Source of the DNA: JAWXBK01 sp034439975 | GTDB lineage: Bacteria > Pseudomonadota > Alphaproteobacteria > Dongiales > Dongiaceae | NCBI GenBank assembly: GCA_034439975.1 | Contig: JAWXBK010000071.1 | Location: 1-64,000, forward strand | Reading direction: 5' to 3' | DNA: 64,000 nt | Part shown: in pieces, positions 8,691 to 16,446 of the stretch | Position numbering within the stretch: the stretch's first letter is position 1 | How the letters are laid out: the number at the start of each line of letters is the position of its first letter | Notes under the pieces: generated by a model | What the model saw: only the letters and a program-made list of their open reading frames with translations | Told to the model about the DNA's origin: nothing | Databases searched by the model: none | Made by a program: the position numbers and the translations under genes

Positions 8691-9404
8691 ATGGCGGCGC
8701 TTACGGGGACCGAATCACAGGCTGAATTCGCCGACCTGCACGACTGGCGGGCCGATCAGCCGATCAAACATCAGGGCGACGGCCGCGTCGTACTTGCGAC
8801 GCGGTTCGACGATTGGCCGCGCTATCACGACGCCCTGATCGCAGCGATCATCGGCCAATCCCAAGATTCGGGTTTTGCGCGCCGCTATGTCGCCGCCTTT
8901 GGCGGCATGAAAGTCGAATCGCCCGAGCGTTGGCAGATCCCCGCAGTCGATCTCGTCTGCCGTCGCGCCATGGCCTTTTGTGCGGCGGCACTGAACGCAC
9001 CCGCACCCCGTTCATTCGAAAGCTGGGTCAATATTTATGGCCACGGCGACTACGCAATCGCACACAGCCATCCGGCGGCGACAGTCAGCCTGCTCTATGT
9101 CGTCGATCCGGGAGACGAGGAATTGTCGCACGATCGTTCAAGCGAGACCGATCCGCTGGCCGGACAATTCGCCATTGTCGATCCACGCTATCCGTCCTGC
9201 TGCAGAAACCAGGATGGATATGTAACCAATCCGGTGATGCCGAAACTCTATCCCGGCCTGATGCTGCTGTTTCCGGGATGGCTGGTGCATGCGGTCAACC
9301 CGCATCGCGGCACACGACCGCGCATAACGATGACCTGGAACATCAGGCTGGACTCCGCCGTCGCGGCCGCCCTGCCAGAGGGCGCCGCGCGGCAGCTTCG
9401 TTGA
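8691..9404 (+). CDS. Putative 2OG-Fe(II) oxygenase (TIGR02466-like)
   Basis: A 237-residue protein that resembles the 2OG-FeII_Oxy_5 family. The core motif SWVNIYGHGDYAIAHSHP at 111-128 gives candidate iron histidines H125 and H127. The second half carries LFPGWLVHAVNPH with H200, then RPRITMTWNI with R211, the expected 2-oxoglutarate anchor. D164 in AIVDPRY may supply the carboxylate ligand. The substrate is unknown. The gene stands alone after the MoxR cluster, separated by about 120 bases, and is convergent with the exported protein at 9411-9803. The start ATG at 8691 follows a GGGGGCAACC stretch, a weak ribosome site. Confidence 0.75.
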   Translation: MAALTGTESQAEFADLHDWRADQPIKHQGDGRVVLATRFDDWPRYHDALIAAIIGQSQDSGFARRYVAAFGGMKVESPERWQIPAVDLVCRRAMAFCAAALNAPAPRSFESWVNIYGHGDYAIAHSHPAATVSLLYVVDPGDEELSHDRSSETDPLAGQFAIVDPRYPSCCRNQDGYVTNPVMPKLYPGLMLLFPGWLVHAVNPHRGTRPRITMTWNIRLDSAVAAALPEGAARQLR

Positions 9405-9410
9405 TCGCCG

Positions 9411-9803
9411 TTAGCGCGGCGGCAGCAGCGGCTCGAGCTCGTTCCTGAACAGCGTCACCAGTTCGGCCGAATGTGGATCCTCGCAGGTGTGTTCGTGGAT
9501 GTACGCATCGGTCTCGCCCTTGGCGCGCTCGATCAGATGCAGCCGATCGCCGGCACCGATCGCATGGCCGACCTGGGCGTCGATGTATGCGCTCATGGCC
9601 GACTGCGCCTCGCCGATCCATTGCTGCTCCGGATCGTCGCTGTCCTCTTGCCGGAACTTGTAGTCCAGGCATTGTTCTGCTGCCTCGATTGCGCTGTGAT
9701 AACGCACGTAGGTATCTTCGACCGTCTGGGCACCGGCCGCGCCGGCGAGACTGGTCATCGACGCCGCGATCGCCGCGGCCGCCATCGTTTTAAGCGGATG
9801 CAT
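9411..9803 (-). CDS. Small exported protein of unknown function
   Basis: A 130-residue protein with a typical Sec signal peptide: MHPLKTM, an alanine-rich hydrophobic core, and an AxA-type site near GAAGAQ at about residue 25. The mature part is acidic and mostly helical, with two cysteines (EQCLDYKF and EHTCEDP) that could form one disulfide in the periplasm. I chose the ATG at 9803 because AGGGAG sits about eight bases upstream and because the longer frame to 9941 adds a non-signal-like N-terminus. I recognise no family. It is convergent with the oxygenase gene and divergent from the lyase-family gene. Confidence 0.65.
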   Translation of the reverse strand: MHPLKTMAAAAIAASMTSLAGAAGAQTVEDTYVRYHSAIEAAEQCLDYKFRQEDSDDPEQQWIGEAQSAMSAYIDAQVGHAIGAGDRLHLIERAKGETDAYIHEHTCEDPHSAELVTLFRNELEPLLPPR

Positions 9804-10008
9804 CTTTCTGCGCTCCCTGAATGAATTATGGCCCAGGCCGGTGGCCGGACGCGCTGCATCTGGGCCCGGATGGCCGATTGCACAAGCGCTACCCGGAAAA
9901 TGCCACGAGATCGCGGACGCCGGAAGCCGGCGCTTTTCCAAGACCGCGCTGCGCTAGAATGGCCGCTGGGTTCGGCCACGCCGTCGGGAATGGAACAGGG
10001 GAACAGGT

Positions 10009-10902
10009 ATGAAACGCACCACCAGATTGCGCCAGTTGATCGAGGCGGACCCGATCCTGATGCTGCCCGGCGCGCACGATGCGCTCGCCGCGCGCATCGC
10101 CGAACAGGCCGGGTTCGAGGCCGTCACCTGCGGCGGCTATGCGTCGAGCGCGAGCCTGCTTGGCGCACCGGATGTGGGCCAGCTTTCGATGAGCGAAATG
10201 GCCGATGTCTATGCGCGGCTCTGCGACGCCGTTTCGATTCCGGTCTTCGCCGATGCCGATACCGGCTATGGCAACACGACCAATGTCGCCCGCACCTTGC
10301 GCGCCTACGAGCGCGCCGGCGTCGCCGGCCTGTTCATCGAGGATCAGGTATCGCCGAAACGCTGCGGTCATATGCAGGGCAAACAGGTGGTGCCGGCGGT
10401 CGAGATGGTCGCCAAGCTCAAGGCGGCGCTGGATACGCGGCAGGACAGCGATCTCGTTCTCATGGCACGCACCGATGCGCGCGCGGTCGAAGGCATCGAT
10501 GCGGCGATCGAGCGCGCCAATCTCTATCTGGAGACCGGGGTCGACCTGATCTTCGTCGAGGCGCCGCAATCGGTCGAGGAAATGCGTCGCATCTGCTCCG
10601 AGATCGCGGCGCCCTGTTTTGCCAATTACCTCGAGGGCGGGCGCACGCCGCTTCTTTCGGCGAAGGAACTTGAGGAGATCGGCTTTGCGGTCGTCGCCTA
10701 TCCCGTGAGTGCGACCTATGCGATCGCGCGCACCCTGCAGGAGGTTTACGCGATCCTCAAACGCGACGGCGAGACCGAGAGCTTTCAGGAGCGCATGCTG
10801 GATTTCGACGCGTTCAACCGGCTGGTCGGGCTCGACGAGCTGCGCGCGCGGGAGGATGCGTATGCGGCGGAGGCGGCAAACAACACCAGCATCAACCAAT
10901 GA
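10009..10902 (+). CDS. Isocitrate lyase / PEP mutase family enzyme
   Basis: A 297-residue enzyme of the isocitrate lyase/phosphoenolpyruvate mutase superfamily, which makes or breaks C-C bonds next to a carboxylate using Mg2+. The metal-binding aspartates appear in PVFADADTGYG (D82, D84) and the loop SPKRCGH at 115-121 holds the lyase cysteine C119. The length and motif suit methylisocitrate lyase, dimethylmalate lyase or a carboxyvinyl-carboxyphosphonate-type enzyme. No prp genes lie nearby, so the substrate cannot be fixed. The 3' end overlaps the end of the convergent DUF2971 gene by 11 bases. Confidence 0.85.
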   Translation: MKRTTRLRQLIEADPILMLPGAHDALAARIAEQAGFEAVTCGGYASSASLLGAPDVGQLSMSEMADVYARLCDAVSIPVFADADTGYGNTTNVARTLRAYERAGVAGLFIEDQVSPKRCGHMQGKQVVPAVEMVAKLKAALDTRQDSDLVLMARTDARAVEGIDAAIERANLYLETGVDLIFVEAPQSVEEMRRICSEIAAPCFANYLEGGRTPLLSAKELEEIGFAVVAYPVSATYAIARTLQEVYAILKRDGETESFQERMLDFDAFNRLVGLDELRAREDAYAAEAANNTSINQ

Positions 10903-11671
10903 ACGGCGTGTCTGAACAGACCACAGGCACCGCGTTCTTCAATAAACCCTGCGCCCTTGCCGCATTCTGGGTTTGATTCGCACCAGGCCCTACGATAACC
11001 CGCTTGATCTTTGGTCGGCCAGGAAATGCATCAAACAATTCAATATAGGGTCGCTGGGTAACTTCCAAATCTCGAAAGTGGTCAATTTTTAGCTTTTCAT
11101 CGGAGTAAGCTGCGCGGGCGTCGATGGATTGAAAATAGCGCAGCGACTGATCGGATACGGGGCCCTCCAGGGCTTTGGTGTCGAATACAATTGCGTACGC
11201 ACTTCCATAAGCCCGCCACTGGCTGAGAAGGCCATGTCCCGATTCGTACGTAGAACGTCCGCCGTGTTGGCAAAAAAAGGAGAAAATGAACGGTTCTGCA
11301 AATGCAGGGGCGTCTTCGTCGCCTTGAAAAGTTGTTCTATAAAATTCGGCAATTAGACTTTGCGACTGCCGCTCGACTACTTTCTCAATACCACCAAGTT
11401 TTTTAATATTGCGGCGTTCATTCAGGTTTTGTTTTCTAAAATCCAATGCGTGTTGGCGAATCGAGTCATGAAACGCGGCTTCCAAGTGCTTTTTTAATTC
11501 ATAGACTTCTGAAGAGTCGTTTAAGCAGTCGTATCGCGTTGCCCAAAGACGGCCCGATTGGAAAATTCCTTCAAGGCCTTTCCAATTCGTGTAGTGAAAA
11601 AGCTCGGGGTAGCCATCACTTACAAGTCTCTCAGACACTACCACTGAGCTATTTTCAGTGGGGTTACCCAT
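10892..11671 (-). CDS. DUF2971 domain-containing protein, probably acquired
   Basis: A 259-residue protein that fits DUF2971: FHYTNWKGLEGIFQSGRLWAT at 25-45, CLNDSSE at 49-55, GLLSQWRAYGSAYAIVFD at 147-164, and a C-terminal VGPGANQTQNAARA stretch. It looks full length. The start ATG at 11671 is backed by AAGGGAAG about six bases upstream. Its base composition breaks with the neighbours: 11461-11520 is about 42% G+C by count, while 11941-12000, in the adjoining gene, is about 72%. Function is unknown. Members are often found in variable genome regions. The HYT and sQWR elements recall ADP-ribosyltransferase-like folds, but that is conjecture. Confidence 0.8.
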   Translation of the reverse strand: MGNPTENSSVVVSERLVSDGYPELFHYTNWKGLEGIFQSGRLWATRYDCLNDSSEVYELKKHLEAAFHDSIRQHALDFRKQNLNERRNIKKLGGIEKVVERQSQSLIAEFYRTTFQGDEDAPAFAEPFIFSFFCQHGGRSTYESGHGLLSQWRAYGSAYAIVFDTKALEGPVSDQSLRYFQSIDARAAYSDEKLKIDHFRDLEVTQRPYIELFDAFPGRPKIKRVIVGPGANQTQNAARAQGLLKNAVPVVCSDTPFIG

Positions 11672-11756
11672 AAAATCTTCCCTTTCAGTATGAGATCACA
11701 GAAATGGCTTGCAAATCGGTGCGTTACGAACAGTTTTCTTCTTAAAGTGAGTCGTC

Positions 11757-12323
11757 CTAGCTCTCCTGCGGAAGCTGCACCAGGCGACGTGTGCCCTGCT
11801 CCACATCGTAGATGTGGAACGAGTTCATGTTGCGTCCGTAGAGATGCAGGCTGAGCACCGGTTTTCGCGCCTCCGGCACGCCGGTCATGTGGATATGGTC
11901 AGGGTTCGGCACGAAACTGGTGACCGATCCGCATCCGAGCAAGATCGCGCCGCCGCGCTTCAGGCGGATGCCGCTGTCGCTCCGGATCTCGCCGTCGACC
12001 GCCATGAAACTGCGTTCCTCGAGCACGCCTTCGACCACGCCGACGACGCCCCAGCTGCCGTGATCATGCACCGGCGTCCACTGGCCCGGCTGCCAGACGA
12101 TCGAGAACAGCGAGAGATTGCCGTCGGACGCGACATGAAGCGGGTGACGCGCGTAATGCGCTGGATCGGGCCGGCGATGCGCCGCGGTCAGGAAAGCGCC
12201 CGCCTCGGGCAGCAGCCGTTCCATCAGCGGCGCGATCGCAACCACCCGGTCGGCGGGATCGGGATGAAGTTCGGCGATGGCGGCGCATTCCTCGATGAAG
12301 CCGGTGATCGGCGTCGGTTCCAT
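11757..12323 (-). CDS. Thiol dioxygenase (cysteine dioxygenase family)
   Basis: A 188-residue cupin that oxidises a small thiol to its sulfinate using non-heme iron. The iron triad is H86 and H88 in PVHDHGSWG plus a histidine of PDHIHMTG (H143 or H145). The residue that would carry the cysteine of the Cys-Tyr crosslink in mammalian cysteine dioxygenase is glycine here (SWGVVG), as in 3-mercaptopropionate dioxygenases. The likely crosslink-position tyrosine is kept at HLYG. Substrate is therefore more likely 3-mercaptopropionate or another thiol than cysteine. The ATG at 12323 is preferred to 12356 because GGGAGA lies just upstream. Confidence 0.85.
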   Translation of the reverse strand: MEPTPITGFIEECAAIAELHPDPADRVVAIAPLMERLLPEAGAFLTAAHRRPDPAHYARHPLHVASDGNLSLFSIVWQPGQWTPVHDHGSWGVVGVVEGVLEERSFMAVDGEIRSDSGIRLKRGGAILLGCGSVTSFVPNPDHIHMTGVPEARKPVLSLHLYGRNMNSFHIYDVEQGTRRLVQLPQES

Positions 12324-12473
12324 GAATGTCTCCCGGTCGATTGCGCAGCATGACATAACCGGCTTGGTCGAATCACGGCGTTCGACAAACGACGCCAGCG
12401 AAACGGGCGCCGCCGGCAGCGAAAACGGGCGGTTCCGCTATCCGCCGCGTGAGCCTTCCTGTAAGCTCGGCCC

Positions 12474-12692
12474 ATGGACGAAGCAAAATTCGACGCGCCC
12501 GCAATGGGGCGCCTCTCCAAAGCTGTCTCTTTTATCTGCGGCGCCGACCATCCCTGCACGGTCGCGCTGGCCGCAGCCGCCGAAAGCGGCGCCGATAAAG
12601 ATGTGAAAAAGGCGCGCGCACTCTTCCTCAAGCTGCGACCGAACCAACGCCAGGCGGCGCTGGTCATGCTCCAGGATCAGGAAGAAGAATAG
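12474..12692 (+). CDS. Small conserved-looking protein, unknown
   Basis: A 72-residue acidic protein. It has one predicted helical hairpin, the middle reading ADHPCTVALAAAAESGADKDVKKARALF, followed by LRPNQRQAALVMLQ and an EEE tail. No membrane segment or signal is present. The frame uses the codon bias of the surrounding chromosome and its ATG follows a gap of about 120 bases that can hold a promoter. I do not recognise a family. The alternative reading on the minus strand (12438-12731) is longer but has an arginine-rich shadow look. Confidence 0.5.
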   Translation: MDEAKFDAPAMGRLSKAVSFICGADHPCTVALAAAAESGADKDVKKARALFLKLRPNQRQAALVMLQDQEEE

Positions 12693-12776
12693 GGCGTCGG
12701 CCACGCCTCGCAGGCGACCGCGTCGCGCCAATCGAATCGGGTTAACGCCGGAAATGTAAGACTGTCAGGCGAGGTC

Positions 12777-12850
12777 TGGCTGGGGCGCCAGGATTCGAAC
12801 CTGGGATGACGGGACCAAAGCCCGTTGCCTTACCGCTTGGCTACGCCCCA
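12777..12850 (-). tRNA. tRNA-Gln (anticodon TTG)
   Basis: Read on the minus strand the 74-base sequence folds as a complete cloverleaf: a 7-bp acceptor stem (TGGGGCG with CGCCCCA), a D arm GCCAAGCGGTAAGGC, an anticodon stem ACGGG/CCCGT closing the loop CTTTGGT with anticodon TTG, and a T arm CCAGG-TTCGAAT-CCTGG. The U1-A72 start is typical of bacterial tRNA-Gln. A discriminator G and the CCA end are encoded in the DNA. Confidence 0.97.
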
Positions 12851-13223
12851 ACGCCCTCATAGCCACCGAAACCACGCATTCCCGCAGCAGCGCCAGCCTT
12901 AGCGCAAGGGCCCGCGGCGCGCAACTCGGGCAGCCACGGGAACGATCATCACAACATTGCCACCGGTAAACCGACTGCCCGCGCGGTCGTTCAACGTTGC
13001 TCCTACGCTGTATGCGTCCGGGCCTTACGCCACGGTAGCAACTGCGAAAAATTGCTTCGGCACAAGCGCCTGCCCGATTGCGAACACAATCCGCAGCGAC
13101 GACCGCACGCGTCTCAATCGGGGCCATATTGAGGCAGGGCTTGGAAGTCGAAAACCATCGCCTCATCTATCAGCGGAGCCCGCCGGACCAATAGGCGGCG
13201 AACGAAGAATGGAGACATCCACG
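12851..13223. other. Intergenic stretch without a recognised gene
   Basis: About 370 bases lie between tRNA-Gln and the lipoprotein start. Open frames here (for example a plus-strand N-terminal extension of the lipoprotein starting at 12957, and a minus-strand frame that runs through the tRNA) have no family features and were not called. The first bases upstream of the tRNA must include its promoter, but I see no good -35/-10 pair. The last bases hold the lipoprotein ribosome site GGAGA. Confidence 0.5.
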
Positions 13224-13745
13224 ATGCGTCACATGATCCTGGCATTGGGCGCGAGCGCGCTTCTGCTTTCCGCTTGCGGCAACTCCGGTTCGTTCGATTC
13301 CGATCGGACGAAACCGGTCATTACGCTGACGGCGCTCGACGCCGACGGCTCGCCCAGCTTCCGCAGCAATGAATCATCGTCCAATCCCGACGATGCCTGC
13401 GCCGTTGCGTCGCGCTTCGAAACCGATATCAACGTGACGGTCAGCGATTCGAGCGGGATCGAACGCGTGCGCATCCGGATCCATCCCGACAAACTGAATG
13501 AGAACTCGGTCTCCGTCGTGCCGCCCGAACCGGGCACGGCGCTTGAACTGCGCCACGATGGCGGAGCCGACATTATCGAAGTCTATGTCGCCGAAAACGA
13601 GAAGACGCGCAGTGTCGTGGTCGACTTCTCGATCAAGGACAAGGCCGCGATCGTTGCCGAAGCGGTCGATCTCGACGGCAACACGACGCGGCTCTACGAA
13701 GTCAGGCTGCAGGACGGCGACGACGACGTGAACTGCCGCGGCTAA
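13224..13745 (+). CDS. Putative lipoprotein of unknown function
   Basis: A 173-residue protein that starts with a short lipoprotein signal, MRHMILALGASALLLSAC, with the lipobox cysteine at position 18, followed by GNSGSFDSD. A serine- or glycine-type +2 residue other than Asp suggests sorting to the outer membrane. The mature chain is beta-rich, with phrases such as INVTVSDSSGIERVRIRIHP and EAVDLDGNTTRLYEVRL that resemble an Ig-like or cadherin-like sandwich. I chose the ATG at 13224 since GGAGA precedes it by eight bases. The ATG at 13209 is the alternative. It is convergent with fcl and no partner is apparent. Confidence 0.65.
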   Translation: MRHMILALGASALLLSACGNSGSFDSDRTKPVITLTALDADGSPSFRSNESSSNPDDACAVASRFETDINVTVSDSSGIERVRIRIHPDKLNENSVSVVPPEPGTALELRHDGGADIIEVYVAENEKTRSVVVDFSIKDKAAIVAEAVDLDGNTTRLYEVRLQDGDDDVNCRG

Positions 13746-13763
13746 TGCGGCGGGCGTAGTCCG

Positions 13764-14741
13764 CTAGGCCGCGTTCTCGCGGTTAAGCTGGTACCATCGA
13801 TAGGCGTCGCGCAGGCCGGCTTCCAAACCGGTCTGCGCGCGCCAGCCCAGCGACGCCAGCAGCGACACATCCAGTAATTTGCGCGGCGTGCCATCCGGCT
13901 TCGAGGCGTCGTAGACGAACCGACCCTTCCAGCCGACGACCGTTGCGATCGTTTCGGCCAGCTCTGCGATCGTCACGTCGCTGCCGGTGCCGACATTCAC
14001 ATGACTTTCGCCCGAATAAAACTTGAGCAGATACACCAGCGCGTCGGCCAGATCGTCGACATGCAGAAACTCGCGCTTCGGTTTTCCCGAACCCCAGATC
14101 TCGGCCGTCGCCTGTCCCGCCTGCTTCGCCGCGTCGATCTTGCGGATCAACGCCGGCACGACATGGCTCGATTGCAGATCGAAATTGTCGCCCGGCCCAT
14201 AGAGGTTGGCCGGCATCGCCGAAATGAAATCGCTGCCATGCTGGCGCCGATAGGCCTGGCAGAGTTTGATGCCGGCGATCTTGGCGATCGCATACCATTC
14301 GTTGGTTGGCTCGAGCGGCCCGGTCAACAGCGCATCCTCGCGCATCGGCTGCTCGGCCAGTTTCGGATAGATGCAGGACGAGCCGAGAAACAGCAGCTTT
14401 GCAACGCCGGCCTTGTGCGCGGCTTCGATCAGGTTCGATTCGATCACAAGATTGTCGTAGAGAAACTCGGCCGGCCGCGTCGAGTTGGCGAGGATCCCGC
14501 CGACCGTCGCTGCGGCAACGATCACGACGTCGGGTTTCGCCATGCGAACCCATTCTTCGGTCTCGTCCTGGCGGCGCAGATCGGCGTCCTCGCGCGTTGC
14601 GATCAGGATTTCGCAATCTTCCGAAGCGAGGCGGCGCACGCAGGCGGCGCCCACCATGCCGCGATGGCCGGCAACGAAGACGCGCCGTCCGGCCAGGCGG
14701 AACGGCGGATCAAGCGCTCGGATCGTGTCGCGGTCCGTCAT
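13764..14741 (-). CDS. fcl: GDP-L-fucose synthase
   Basis: Epimerises and reduces GDP-4-keto-6-deoxy-mannose to GDP-L-fucose with NADPH. It is an extended SDR enzyme with the GHRGMVG dinucleotide motif near residue 25-31 and the catalytic set S/C in GSSCIYP plus YAIAK (Tyr and Lys four apart). The later blocks MPANLYGPGDNFD and REFLHVDDLADA are diagnostic of the family. The start overlaps the end of gmd. The ATG at 14741 is used here, and 14753 is an equally possible in-frame start. With gmd it completes the GDP-mannose to GDP-fucose route, for a surface polysaccharide or nodulation-factor-like glycan. Confidence 0.95.
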   Translation of the reverse strand: MTDRDTIRALDPPFRLAGRRVFVAGHRGMVGAACVRRLASEDCEILIATREDADLRRQDETEEWVRMAKPDVVIVAAATVGGILANSTRPAEFLYDNLVIESNLIEAAHKAGVAKLLFLGSSCIYPKLAEQPMREDALLTGPLEPTNEWYAIAKIAGIKLCQAYRRQHGSDFISAMPANLYGPGDNFDLQSSHVVPALIRKIDAAKQAGQATAEIWGSGKPKREFLHVDDLADALVYLLKFYSGESHVNVGTGSDVTIAELAETIATVVGWKGRFVYDASKPDGTPRKLLDVSLLASLGWRAQTGLEAGLRDAYRWYQLNRENAA

Positions 14742-15792
14742 TGCGCCCGCCATTCTTCATCAGGTCGATATCGGCAGCGACCATTTCCTGCACCAGCGCA
14801 TCGAAACCGATCCGATGCTGCCAGCCGAGCTTCGCGCGCGCCTTCGCCGGATCGCCAAGCAGATGATCCACTTCGGTCGGCCGGTAATAGCGCGGATCGA
14901 TCTCGACCAATGTCGCACCGGTCTCGCGGTCGACGCCCTTTTCGTTCTTGCCCGTGCCCCGCCATTCGACGATGCGCCCGGTCTCGGCAAAGGCCCGCTC
15001 GACCATGTCGCGCACCGAATGGCTTTCGCCGGTCGCCAGCACATAATCGTCGGGCTTCGGTTGCTGCAACATCAGCCACATGCCCTCGACATAGTCGCGC
15101 GCATGGCCCCAGTCGCGCTTGGCATCGAGATTGCCGATATAGAGTTTCTCCTGCAGGCCGAGATGAATCGCGGCGACCGCGCGGGTGATCTTGCGCGTGA
15201 CGAAGGTTTCGCCGCGGATCGGGCTCTCGTGATTGAACAGGATGCCGTTCGAGGCATGGATGCCATAGGCCTCGCGATAATTGACCGCGATCCAGTAGGC
15301 ATAGAGTTTCGCAGCACCGTAGGGGCTGCGCGGGCGGAACGGCGTCATCTCGTTCTGCGGAAATTCAGTCGCGTTGCCGTACAGCTCCGATGTCGAGGCC
15401 TGATAAAAGCGCGCCGTCTTCTCGATGCCGAGAATGCGGATTGCCTCGAGCATGCGCAGCGTGCCAAGCGCATCGGCGTTGGCGGTGTATTCCGGCGTCT
15501 CGAAACTCACCTGCACATGCGATTGCGCTGCGAGATTGTAGATCTCGGTCGGCTGCGCCGTCGCGATGAGCCGGATCAGATTGGTCGCATCCGTCAGATC
15601 GCCGTAATGCAGGAAAAAACGAACGCCCGCGCCGTGCGGATCGCGATAGAGATGATCGACGCGCGCCGTGTTGAACGAAGACGAGCGTCGCTTGATGCCG
15701 TGCACCACATAGCCTTTGGCGAGCAGCAGTTCGGCCAGATAGGCGCCGTCCTGCCCGGTGATGCCGGTAATGAGTGCGGTCTTCTTCGCCAT
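14710..15792 (-). CDS. gmd: GDP-mannose 4,6-dehydratase
   Basis: Converts GDP-mannose to GDP-4-keto-6-deoxy-mannose with a tightly bound NADP+. The 360-residue length is that of the family. Seen are the cofactor motif TGITGQDGAYLAELL at 9-23, the catalytic threonine/serine region FYQASTSELYG, the YGAAK Tyr/Lys pair, and the closing RYYRPTEVDHLLGDPAKA block that contacts the nucleotide sugar. It lies upstream of, and overlaps, fcl. No glycosyltransferase or GDP-mannose pyrophosphorylase gene is next to the pair, so the precursor must come from genes elsewhere. Confidence 0.97.
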   Translation of the reverse strand: MAKKTALITGITGQDGAYLAELLLAKGYVVHGIKRRSSSFNTARVDHLYRDPHGAGVRFFLHYGDLTDATNLIRLIATAQPTEIYNLAAQSHVQVSFETPEYTANADALGTLRMLEAIRILGIEKTARFYQASTSELYGNATEFPQNEMTPFRPRSPYGAAKLYAYWIAVNYREAYGIHASNGILFNHESPIRGETFVTRKITRAVAAIHLGLQEKLYIGNLDAKRDWGHARDYVEGMWLMLQQPKPDDYVLATGESHSVRDMVERAFAETGRIVEWRGTGKNEKGVDRETGATLVEIDPRYYRPTEVDHLLGDPAKARAKLGWQHRIGFDALVQEMVAADIDLMKNGGRNDGPRHDPSA

Positions 15793-15983
15793 GCGATCAG
15801 CGCCTGTGCTTCGGTCGATGGTTTTGGGGTGCTCCGCCCCGATTCCGGCGGACGCTACCGCATTTTACCGGGTCAGGGGAAATCGCCGGCATGCGACATG
15901 GCGGGGCATTCACAGCGCCCCGAAACGGCGCTAATGCTGCGCCCCCACGCAGCGCCTCACCAAAGGGAGCGCAAGTCCGCCAC

Positions 15984-16445
15984 ATGAATGTGCCACACGA
16001 ACGGCAGGAACCGAGACTGGGCGGCGACCCGATCGCGCCGGGCGAGCGGCTCGGCGGTCTGGCCGCCTCTGACCGGCCGGTTGCGAGCCGCGACAATGCG
16101 CGCGGTGGCGGGGCGATGTTCTGGCTGATCCTCGTTGCCGTCGTCGCGGCGGGTGGTTGGGCGATTTATGCCTGGACCGATCTGGACGATTCCCTGCTCG
16201 CCTTGCTCGACCCGGCAGCGCCCGGCCTCGAATCCGTCGATCTGGTCTATGAAACCGAGATGCTGCTCGACCAGCTCGGTCTAATGCCGGGGCGGATCGA
16301 CGGCGAACTCGATCCGGTGACGGTCGATTCGATCCGGCTTTATCAGGAATCGGCCGGCCTTCCGGTTACCGGCGAACCCTCGCGCGATCTGCTCGAGGAC
16401 ATGCGCGCGGTTGCGGCGGAAATCGTCGCCGAACCGGCGGAGTGA
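15984..16445 (+). CDS. Membrane-anchored peptidoglycan-binding-like protein
   Basis: A 153-residue protein with a cytosolic N-terminal tail of about 45 residues, one membrane helix (AMFWLILVAVVAAGGWAIYAW), and a C-terminal PG_binding_1-like domain: ETEMLLDQLGLMPGRIDGELDPVTVDSIRLYQESAGLPVTG is the usual helix-loop pattern, shown here in part. The domain would sit in the periplasm and could tether to the cell wall. I chose the ATG at 15984. The open frame extends upstream to 15774 over the gmd start, which is unlikely to be translated. It ends two bases before the stop of the convergent isomerase gene. Confidence 0.65.
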   Translation: MNVPHERQEPRLGGDPIAPGERLGGLAASDRPVASRDNARGGGAMFWLILVAVVAAGGWAIYAWTDLDDSLLALLDPAAPGLESVDLVYETEMLLDQLGLMPGRIDGELDPVTVDSIRLYQESAGLPVTGEPSRDLLEDMRAVAAEIVAEPAE

Positions 16446-16446
16446 C

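Noticed and set aside
6491..8692. A 733-codon minus-strand frame across the vWA membrane protein
   Set aside because: Same reason: shadow of a gene with helices and a MIDAS motif in the plus frame.
9918..9940. Small hairpin CGCCGG-AAG-CCGGCG followed by CTTTT
   Set aside because: It is not at the end of any plus-strand gene, and the stem is short. It could be an attenuator before the lyase gene but nothing supports that.
10903..11756. Search for flanking direct repeats or an integrase around the low-G+C gene
   Set aside because: I see no repeats, tRNA target or recombinase here, so the transfer mechanism cannot be stated.
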